64,000 bases of DNA. It comes from Azospirillum brasilense. Its GTDB lineage: Bacteria; Pseudomonadota; Alphaproteobacteria; Azospirillales; Azospirillaceae. Below the pieces are notes generated by a model. It made no database searches and was not told the origin of the DNA. It saw only the letters and a program-made list of their open reading frames with translations. Below, piece after piece: positions 35,501 to 41,436 of the stretch (the stretch's first letter is position 1; each line of letters opens with the position of its first letter). The position numbers and the translations under genes are program-made. The stretch covers positions 62,001 to 126,000 of the forward strand of contig NZ_CP032350.1 of NCBI RefSeq assembly GCF_005222205.1. The letters run 5' to 3'.

Positions 35501-37954
35501 GAACCAATGCGGGAACAGCACCGGGGTCAGATCGTGCATCAGCACCGACAGTTCGAGCCGGTGCTCAATGGCGAAGGTCGACAGGAAATGGACGTAGGAG
35601 GCGTTCTGCATCCAGCTGCTGCCGACCACGACGAACCGCGAGCCCGGACGGAAGGTCCCCTTCTCGATCGGGAACACCGTCGTCGCCTGGAGATAGGCGG
35701 ACAGCAGGTCGCGGGCGACGATCGATTGGGGAATTTCGACGAAGCCGACCTCGACCGATCTCCACACCACGAAACGAACACGCACCCCCTTGGTGGCGAG
35801 CAGAGCCGTGGCCATCGAACGCTCCACCCGCACGATGCCGGACCGGGTGTTGGCGTTGTTGGCCAGGGTGGTCAGATCGAAGACGATCTCGATGGGGTCC
35901 TGGACCTCGCCCGTCTCTGCGGCGGCCTTTTCGTCATGGACCGGCACGGGCAGCGGCGCGACGCGCGCGACGCCGGGCGGACGAATTCCGGCCGCGCGGC
36001 GCGCGGCGACCTCCTCGTAGACGTCGGTCACGGCGGCCGTGTGGACGTCCCAGGAGAAGGAACGGGCGACATGATCCTTGAGGGATTCACGGTCGCCGTC
36101 CGACCAACCGCCTTCCCAGGCTTCCAGAACGGCCTGGCGGATGGAGGCCGGGTCGGCGGGATCGCAGTAAAGGGCGCGGTCGCCGAAATACTCCCGCTCC
36201 GACGACCGGTCGCTCAGCACCATCCGCGCACCGGCCGCGCCGGCCTCAAGCGCGGCGAGCGGGGCCCCCTCCGCCCAGCTCGGCAGGGTGAAGACGCGGG
36301 CTCCGGCGATGGCCGAGCGCAGCATCTCCGAACCCGGCTCCAGGCGATCGATGATGAGGAGGTTCGGTCCGCCGAAGGACTTCACCAGCCGCAGATACTC
36401 CTCGTCGCCGGGATGGCCGATGAGGACGAGCGGAATGCCGGTGTCGCGCAGCGCCAGGGCGAGCAGGAGCTGGTTCTTGCGGTGCTCGATCCGGGCGACG
36501 CACAGCACATAGTCCTTCAGCCCGTAAGCCGAGCGGAACAGGTCCGGGTCGCCGCAGGAGAAGAGCGCGGCATCGACCGGGTTGCGGACGATCCGGCTGA
36601 CCTCGGGCAGGGAGGGCACCAGCGTCGCCGTCAGCGCGCGTTCCCGCTCGCCAAGGAAGACGAAGGCGTCCGCCGTCTCCGCCAATTCGCGCAGGGCGTC
36701 GAGGTAACCGGGCTCCGGCTCCCCGCGCAGGCCGTCCTCCGCCCGCATGGCCTGGCGGGCCCTGGCCCAGGCCATCGCCGCTTCCGCATGCTCCGGCGAG
36801 GTTGCGCCGCGGAAGACGCGCAGGATGTCGGCCTGCCAGAGGCCGGCCTCGGACAGGTCGAGCATGATGGGAGAGAAGACGAACGGCTTGCCAAGCGTCG
36901 CTGCCCGGCGGGCGATCCGGACGGCCGAAACCGGCGGCCACACATTGTAGGCGTGGACCAGATCGTAGCGGGGCAGGTCGACCGTCGGATAGCGAAGCGC
37001 CGCCGCCTCGATGTCCTTCTGCCGCAGGGCCTGGGCGGTGCGCGGAATACGGACGCTGGGGCCCCCGATGACGGTGCTCTCCAGCCCATGGCTCAGCAGG
37101 GCGACGGAACGGACCCGGCGGCACGAGACCGGAGCGCTGGTCGGCACGAGGTTCCGTTCCGTCGCAAGACGGCGGAACAGCGCGTCATGCCCTTCGGCCC
37201 AAGCGTCCCAGGTCATGCCGGACACGGCCCCGCGCAGGGCGAATTTTTTCTCGCGCAGGTTGCATAGAACCGCGCGCAGCGACTGCGCATCGCCGTTGTC
37301 GAAGGGGATGTGCGGAAAATCCTGAACCCATCCGGTGTTGGAGCCGATCACCGGAACGCCGGAAGCCAGGGCCTCCAGGACACACATCGGGCCGCCTTCG
37401 TTGGTGGCCGGCACCAGAATATAGTCCATGGAGCGGTAGAAGGCCGGCAGTTCCTCGTCGGTCAGCTTCAGCGCCGGTCCGGGCCAGCCTTCGCCGGTGA
37501 AGTGCCACTCGATCCCGGGAATGTCCATGACCGCGTTGACGAGCGCCTCTCCCTTGCGCCCCGTGTGATAGGTGCGGCCGACGACGGCGATCTTCAGGGT
37601 GGGGGCGAAGCGGTCAAGATCGACACCCGGCGAAATCACCGTGTTCGCAATGCCGGCGTCCGCCAGGATTCGCCCGGTCGCCTTCGACATGGCAATGGCC
37701 GCGTCGACGTCACGCGCCGCGGCCAAGAACCGCCCGGCCGTAACCGCGTCCTGTTCCTGGTGCGTGAAAAGCGCCACCTCTACTGGAGAGACGCGCTCCT
37801 TACGGCATCCATAAGTTATGTAATATTGAATAGGGGACGAGGCATCAGGCAGAGTATCAAAGCGAACATAAGAAAGTCTCTTCGCGATTTCATTTGCCAG
37901 GCGCTCCAGAATCCATCCACGGTCCGACAAAACGATGTGAACGAGGCGGTTCAT
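32582..37954 (-). CDS. 1790-residue protein: three GT4 domains followed by C-terminal beta modules
   Basis: Domain 1 (about 1-275) has KIAVVGRTYHTGRKGEALV and EGGPMCVLEALASGVP. Domain 2 (about 280-650) has VLCVARIEHRKNQLLLALAL and SWAEGAPLAALEAGAAG. Domain 3 (about 690-1085) begins EIVFDLTTLANNANTRSGIVRV and has ILATGGIHARKNYGLLYDVW and SLYEGWGLPVGESLSYG. Beta modules follow at about 1100-1225, 1436-1566 and 1588-1712, each with a GW..E..G.W start and a D-x-R-x-LG end; a degenerate unit lies between the first two. The C-terminal 70 residues are low complexity. The start MNRLVHIVLS is preceded by AGAGAG. It likely builds several linkages of one glycan; the beta modules may bind glycan. Confidence 0.85.
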   Translation of the reverse strand: MNRLVHIVLSDRGWILERLANEIAKRLSYVRFDTLPDASSPIQYYITYGCRKERVSPVEVALFTHQEQDAVTAGRFLAAARDVDAAIAMSKATGRILADAGIANTVISPGVDLDRFAPTLKIAVVGRTYHTGRKGEALVNAVMDIPGIEWHFTGEGWPGPALKLTDEELPAFYRSMDYILVPATNEGGPMCVLEALASGVPVIGSNTGWVQDFPHIPFDNGDAQSLRAVLCNLREKKFALRGAVSGMTWDAWAEGHDALFRRLATERNLVPTSAPVSCRRVRSVALLSHGLESTVIGGPSVRIPRTAQALRQKDIEAAALRYPTVDLPRYDLVHAYNVWPPVSAVRIARRAATLGKPFVFSPIMLDLSEAGLWQADILRVFRGATSPEHAEAAMAWARARQAMRAEDGLRGEPEPGYLDALRELAETADAFVFLGERERALTATLVPSLPEVSRIVRNPVDAALFSCGDPDLFRSAYGLKDYVLCVARIEHRKNQLLLALALRDTGIPLVLIGHPGDEEYLRLVKSFGGPNLLIIDRLEPGSEMLRSAIAGARVFTLPSWAEGAPLAALEAGAAGARMVLSDRSSEREYFGDRALYCDPADPASIRQAVLEAWEGGWSDGDRESLKDHVARSFSWDVHTAAVTDVYEEVAARRAAGIRPPGVARVAPLPVPVHDEKAAAETGEVQDPIEIVFDLTTLANNANTRSGIVRVERSMATALLATKGVRVRFVVWRSVEVGFVEIPQSIVARDLLSAYLQATTVFPIEKGTFRPGSRFVVVGSSWMQNASYVHFLSTFAIEHRLELSVLMHDLTPVLFPHWFLDGYSGRFTANLNTLLQTTDRLLAYSDNTRSDLEALALETDLDLCSIGKFRLADAIGIFAMEMSEKGRAIQAKFSKVPFILATGGIHARKNYGLLYDVWTMLRTTMGDRCPHLVIAGGVLWNGGEMARTIQEDRLVNRHIHILNDVDDALLDWLYRTCLFTVYPSLYEGWGLPVGESLSYGKICVASNRSSVPEIAPTLTDLLDPLDRKLWAAVIQHYATSKSARDAKEARIRDEYVPTSWMDTVAGMLKALAKPLVPARRDLYTLGDLVLFTADEPVPRYRHGGWFQRESWGTWASSRTARIRVVLTAKPDEDLILTVIAKHFSKANRTDRCSVVANGVKVADWDFRSATGRGGWPYAAGKALIPKGLVDDDGQIVIELTAMERYKVSEVVANSEDHRLLGLGVTGFSLQAVSATTNSLDLLATRSELRRALGAPPTMNLAQTFRLSAVRPAYPVNRSWMAVAVNDAQLAVDAATVHFDGFRSQRGSLRLRGGTIDLSAQSDAVLEAAIVADVSAGESIVISVLVNDEFVDSWTIETDAPSSRRMVLPMAALLKRDPAEIVFLSTRMIGNQEAGPGEFVIAQIRLDQPVPKAQRNIPELPSGRSVVLSSANAAVQQAFMPWGWYAAEEQGVWSIGDLGRFDCTVTIGEDRNEILLLNVAALSTGKPDDTATIAIEGTDIAVPVDLTAPNACLVSRIVPLDLGSALPQGSKEITIAFRRNVATSPQRLGISGDRRLLGLRVAEMELKRLGTLPEKAFLPASDEALERVALFPNWHVREALGRWTSGERGDIWIAMPTDMHPGSRMTLHCAAVAPGQQGQARVDVLIDDDVVTSRTMSHMDVQAVPVELPPGTGRAGGLMKVSLVTDSTLVPQDAGLGSDFRCLGVLLVGIEWHQPAAGAQHNGVHHNGTQPKPESEAVLEALSEIRSEANGEDSEKDGMMGVQSARKPRAAGWKAAPSPAKRPSVSEAGRTT

Positions 37955-38139
37955 CACACTCTCTTCTGGCAAATTTCAAAGGTTCATCGACTTTAAGACG
38001 ACAAAAAAACAAATGCCGTCCAATTCATTCCATACCATTCGACGATGCAGACGGTAAACAACTTTTCAAATTAAGCCGTGAATCAAAAAATATCACAGGG
38101 AAACAAAATTTATGGAAAACAGGAAGCAGGAAAAAATTC

Positions 38140-38169
38140 TTGAAACCGGAATTGCGAATGGCTTAGGAT
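38140..38169 (+). promoter_or_regulatory. Sigma-70-like promoter upstream of the phage-like genes
   Basis: TTGAAA (38140-38145) and TAGGAT (38164-38169) are separated by 18 bp. Predicted transcription would begin near 38176, 17 bp before a strong terminator stem. The sequence match is visible; activity is inferred. Confidence 0.45.
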
Positions 38170-38192
38170 AGCGCCGCAAAGAGAAGAGATAC

Positions 38193-38223
38193 GCCCGCCC
38201 GGCATCGCCGAGGCGGGCTTTTT
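38193..38223 (+). terminator. Intrinsic terminator in the leader of the phage-like genes
   Basis: GCCCGCC (38193-38199) pairs with GGCGGGC (38212-38218), followed directly by TTTTT (38219-38223). It sits between the promoter-like site and the first phage-like gene, so it could be an attenuator, the end of a very short RNA, or an anti-termination target. Confidence 0.8.
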
Positions 38224-38255
38224 CGTGCCCAAGCCACGCGAAAAAGGAGATTTCC

Positions 38256-38576
38256 ATGAGGGACTTGCTGACTCACAGGGACGCCATGGGCACACCGAGC
38301 GCCGTGCTCAGCGTCTCCGATTCCCGCTACGCCCTGATGCTCGCTGCTGGGATGGGGAAGACGGTGCCAGTGCCCAACGATGCGAAGACAGTCCTATTTG
38401 CCTCCACCGGCCCCTTCTGGGTGCAGTATGGAGCCGCCGCGGTTCTGCCGGTGACGGACGACGTGAGCGGCGCGGCGCCCGAACTGGCCCCGGCAGCGCG
38501 CAGACTGGACGGAACGACATTGCTGGGGCTGGTCGCCCCGTCCGACTGCACCGTCTCCCTGACCTTCTTCGGGTGA
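38256..38576 (+). CDS. Small phage-like structural protein, 106 aa
   Basis: No enzyme motifs are present. The pattern (VPVPNDAKTVLFASTGPFWV, then GTTLLGLVAPSDCTVSLTFFG) is that of small beta-rich proteins found beside phage or gene-transfer-agent tail genes; the assignment rests on pattern and context. A perfect AAGGAG ribosome site (38244-38249) lies 6 bp before the ATG. It is followed 4 bp later by the tail-fibre-like gene, so the two are co-transcribed. Unlike its neighbours it has no apparent role in sugar metabolism. Confidence 0.65.
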   Translation: MRDLLTHRDAMGTPSAVLSVSDSRYALMLAAGMGKTVPVPNDAKTVLFASTGPFWVQYGAAAVLPVTDDVSGAAPELAPAARRLDGTTLLGLVAPSDCTVSLTFFG

Positions 38577-38580
38577 TGCC

Positions 38581-39243
38581 ATGACCGCGCCCTATACGCT
38601 CAGCCTGATCAGCACGCCGCCGGTCAATCTTGCCCCCTACGCCGCCAAAGCCGACCCGAGCTTCACCGGCACGGCGACCTTCGCAGGCAGCGTGCAATTG
38701 GCGGCCGGCAGTATCGCCGCCCCCGCTCTCAGCTTTTCCGGCGATGCCGACACCGGCCTCTGCCGGCCAGCCAACGACCAGATGACGTTGGTCGCCGGCG
38801 GAGGAGCGGTGCTCCGAGCCGCCGCCGTTACCGGTCAGGTGAACAATCTGGCCGTGTTCTCCGGAGCGTCCGGCCTTCCTCCGGTCATCGCGGCGGAAGG
38901 CGCGGACGCCAACATTGGTCTGCGCCTGATGAGCAAGGGAAGCATGCAGGACTCCTCCGATATCCTGCTGCTGAACGGGGCCGGCCGATCGCTCGCCCGC
39001 TTCGGAGGGAACGGCGGAACCATTGTCAATTCCCTGCTCGTCCGCGCCCAATCATCCGGACAGCCGGTGCAGCTCTACGCCGAAGGGAACGACGCCAGCA
39101 TCGACTTGGCGCTGTATGCAAAGGGCAGCGCCGGACGCATCCGTTTCGGGACCTTCACGGCCGGCAGCGATGCTCCCGTCACCGGCTTCATCGAGATCAG
39201 AGACAGTTCGGGCGCGTTGCGAAAACTCGCCGTGATCGCCTGA
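38581..39243 (+). CDS. Phage tail-fibre-like protein, 220 aa
   Basis: The sequence has the repetitive Gly/Ala/Ser-rich beta pattern of tail fibres. It starts after a Pro-rich leader with KADPSFTGTATFAG and contains FSGDADTGLCRPANDQMTLV, close to the 'GDTDTG.Y.P..D...' element of phage tail fibres and spikes, then TGFIEIRDSSGALRKLAV at the C-terminus. It has no signal peptide and no peptidase S74 domain at its end. Together with its neighbours it looks like the distal end of a tail module with no head, portal or integrase genes nearby. It may be a remnant or a domesticated adhesin. Confidence 0.7.
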   Translation: MTAPYTLSLISTPPVNLAPYAAKADPSFTGTATFAGSVQLAAGSIAAPALSFSGDADTGLCRPANDQMTLVAGGGAVLRAAAVTGQVNNLAVFSGASGLPPVIAAEGADANIGLRLMSKGSMQDSSDILLLNGAGRSLARFGGNGGTIVNSLLVRAQSSGQPVQLYAEGNDASIDLALYAKGSAGRIRFGTFTAGSDAPVTGFIEIRDSSGALRKLAVIA

Positions 39244-39271
39244 CGCCCCACGCTCAAGAGGAGCATTCACC

Positions 39272-39574
39272 ATGGCGCTCATCAAATCCATTCCCACACC
39301 CTTCGGCCCCGACGCCGCCTACTGGCACATCCTGGCCTTCGAGGCCAACCGCCCCCAGGGGGCCGCCCGCACCGTTCTGGCCGGCTATGTGGATGCCGCC
39401 ACCCGCGCGGCCGGCTGCCGGCCACTCGCCACCATCACGCTGGATTTGGCCGGTCCTCTTTTCCCCGGAACCGAGGAAGGCATCCGCTACACCGACCTTT
39501 ACGCCGCGATCAAGGTTGCCGCCAACGATCCGAACAGCCCGGCGGCGGTGCTCACCGGCGCGATGGACGGGTAA
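39272..39574 (+). CDS. Small phage-like protein, 100 aa
   Basis: A 100-residue protein starting MALIKSIPTPFGPDAAYWHI and containing VLAGYVDAATRAAGCRPLA. It has no recognised enzyme motif, but it resembles small accessory proteins encoded just after tail fibres in alphaproteobacterial phages; this is a pattern-level inference. An AGGAG ribosome site lies about 8 bp upstream. It is the last gene of the three-gene unit, with a strong terminator 15 bp after its stop. Confidence 0.6.
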   Translation: MALIKSIPTPFGPDAAYWHILAFEANRPQGAARTVLAGYVDAATRAAGCRPLATITLDLAGPLFPGTEEGIRYTDLYAAIKVAANDPNSPAAVLTGAMDG

Positions 39575-39589
39575 AACCAGGATTCAGAC

Positions 39590-39616
39590 AGGATGCGGCC
39601 TTGCCGCATCCTTTTT
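39590..39616 (+). terminator. Intrinsic terminator after the phage-like unit
   Basis: AGGATGCGGC (39590-39599) and GCCGCATCCT (39603-39612) form a perfect 10-bp stem with a 3-nt loop, running into TTTTT (39612-39616). This is the strongest terminator in the window and closes the three-gene unit. Confidence 0.92.
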
Positions 39617-39756
39617 CTCAAAGGAACACAGGCGCCCATTGCCTGCATAGGTAGCAGAACTATTAAATATAATAAAATTAAGAGTGACACCAAAACCCTT
39701 TTGTGGTATTTGAAAGGGATTTTCAATGAGATAGCTTCCCCAATAAGGAGAGAAAT

Positions 39757-40593
39757 ATGTACGCTTTAAAAAACAGCGTGGCTTCCTCTCCATTTGACAA
39801 TGAAAAAGAAGCAATTCTTGCTTGGGAGCAAGGAAAAGAAGTCGTCACCAATAACCCTGTACTATTATCAATAGAGTCGACTTCTGTATGTAACCTCAGA
39901 TGTGTAATGTGCCCCCATGCAATTGGTGCCGTCCATCGACCGAAGCACATGGACCAAGAGATTGCTGGGAAACTAGAAAATTTCCTTAAGAGTGCTAAGA
40001 ATGTTCAACTGCACGGCATTGGAGAGCCACTTCTTAGTCCAGCGTTTTGGCAATTCTTGTCGGCGATAAAAGACAACCACCAAGCCCATATCGAGGTAAA
40101 CAGCAACGCTGTACTTCTTACAGATACTGCTATTGAAAAAATACTTAATTCAAACCTTTCAACAATAAACATTTCACTAGATGGTTGCTCCCGTGAGATG
40201 TATAAAAAGATACGAGGGGAAAGCTTTGAAAAAGTAGCAAAAAACATTAAGAGATTGTGCGAAAAAAGAAATGAGAGGCCAGACTCAAAACTTAAAGTAT
40301 GGCTAAACATGACAATCATGAAGGAGAATTACAAAGAAATAGTTCATTTTGTACATTTCGCGAAAGCCATTGGAGCTGATCATACGCACTTTAATGATCT
40401 AAACGATTTTGACCCTGAGGCTCTAGCAAGCTGGGCGGTCACAAAAGGAGATTTTACTTTCAAGTACTCCGAGCAGATGATTGGAGACATCATAGACGAT
40501 GTAACCAAGAACCTCCAAGAAGCAAAGTCTCATGCAGAAATACTCAGGATAGGTTTTAGCATTAGTGGAAATAAAAAGCTGCATCTGGAGTAA
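39757..40593 (+). CDS. Radical SAM protein, low GC, probably truncated by frameshift
   Basis: A 278-residue radical SAM domain with the [4Fe-4S] motif CNLRCVMC (Cys 45, 49, 52) and the barrel motifs HGIGEPLLSPAFWQFL, EVNSNAVLLTD and INISLDGCSREMYKKIRGES. It matches the catalytic half of SPASM-type radical SAM enzymes; members near polysaccharide genes are often annotated as sugar- or glycan-modifying, but substrates are mostly unknown. The SPASM half is in another frame 5 bp after the stop. A strong AAGGAG site precedes the ATG by 6 bp. AT-rich codon use contrasts with the rest of the locus. Confidence 0.82.
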   Translation: MYALKNSVASSPFDNEKEAILAWEQGKEVVTNNPVLLSIESTSVCNLRCVMCPHAIGAVHRPKHMDQEIAGKLENFLKSAKNVQLHGIGEPLLSPAFWQFLSAIKDNHQAHIEVNSNAVLLTDTAIEKILNSNLSTINISLDGCSREMYKKIRGESFEKVAKNIKRLCEKRNERPDSKLKVWLNMTIMKENYKEIVHFVHFAKAIGADHTHFNDLNDFDPEALASWAVTKGDFTFKYSEQMIGDIIDDVTKNLQEAKSHAEILRIGFSISGNKKLHLE

Positions 40594-40597
40594 ACCC

Positions 40598-41278
40598 ATG
40601 CCATCTCTGCGTCAATGTACAGCTCCATGGACTTGGCTTCAGATCATGACAGACGGATCTGTTCGCCCATGCTGTTTTTCAAAGAGAAACATAGGGAGTC
40701 TACAAAATAATTCTATTGAAGACATATGGAATGGTGAAGCAATAAGAGAATTACGCCGCTACATCGGGCAAGACCGGATTCATCCGCTCTGTCATAATGC
40801 TCCATGCAAGTTTATCCAAGGTATGGATTATAACAATGTTAGTCCTCCTCGCCTGGGTGATCGCATCTTTTTTGGACAATATGCAGTTGGATCAACTTAC
40901 CTAACCAAGGGATGGCACCTTCAAGAATATTGGGGTTGCTGGTCAAAAGACAAAGAAGCAAAAATATCCTTGCCAAATACCGACAACTTCCTAAATGGAG
41001 CCACCGCCGATATAGCGTTGAGAGGTTTAAAAAGCGAATTCAGTGTTTCTGTCTCTGTCACAACAAGCGCCTCGGAAACCGTGACAAGCGAATTTTCTCA
41101 TTTTGGTAATTTTTTGGTCTCTATCCCCATAGGCAAAGAAATTGCTAACCTCCCCTCTCTCGATATCACAATCGCAGCAAGCCATGTCTTGAGCCCGGCC
41201 CAGCGTGGTATCAACAATGACGAGCGGCCAATAGGCGTTGGGATAACTTCTATTCACATACACAAACCGTTGCAATAG
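40598..41278 (+). CDS. SPASM-like Fe-S domain fused to a GW/WGxWS beta module, low GC
   Basis: A 226-residue product from ATG 40598. Residues 1-70 match a SPASM half-domain: CTAPWTWLQIMTDGSVRPCC, GSLQNNSIEDIWNG, then C-x5-C (CHNAPC). Residues from about 104 form the beta module shared with the GTs: GWHLQEYWGCWSKD near the start and SPAQRGINNDERPIGVGI near the end. It reads as the C-terminal part of the preceding radical SAM gene, shifted by one base at an A5 run (40573-40577). A separate translation start at 40598, or GTG 40565, is possible. Confidence 0.75.
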   Translation: MPSLRQCTAPWTWLQIMTDGSVRPCCFSKRNIGSLQNNSIEDIWNGEAIRELRRYIGQDRIHPLCHNAPCKFIQGMDYNNVSPPRLGDRIFFGQYAVGSTYLTKGWHLQEYWGCWSKDKEAKISLPNTDNFLNGATADIALRGLKSEFSVSVSVTTSASETVTSEFSHFGNFLVSIPIGKEIANLPSLDITIAASHVLSPAQRGINNDERPIGVGITSIHIHKPLQ

Positions 41279-41436
41279 CACCAACAGAACCACGAATATG
41301 CAAGAGTGTGAAGATATATTGGAAAATACAGCCAAGATAAATCATTGGCTCACCATGAACAGCGCATGATCGATCAATCATGTGGCGGATCAATAAATAA
41401 AACATCCCTGCATAAATTGAAACTGGAGTGCTGATC

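Larger units (their letters stand above)
37955..38255. other. AT-rich divergent region with promoter and leader terminator
   Basis: The 301-bp gap lies between the 1790-residue GT (minus) and the phage-like genes (plus). It is AT-rich from 37980 to 38160 and contains a promoter-like pair at 38140-38169 and an intrinsic terminator at 38193-38223. A 90-codon frame crossing it from inside the GT gene has no domain features and is not called. Confidence 0.6.

Noticed and set aside
33998..37267. 1089-codon plus-strand frame opposite the 1790-residue GT
   Set aside because: Antisense shadow with Arg/Gly/Asp-rich sequence and no recognisable fold.
37894..38166. 90-codon plus-strand frame crossing the start of the 1790-residue GT
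   Set aside because: It begins inside the GT gene and has no domain pattern.
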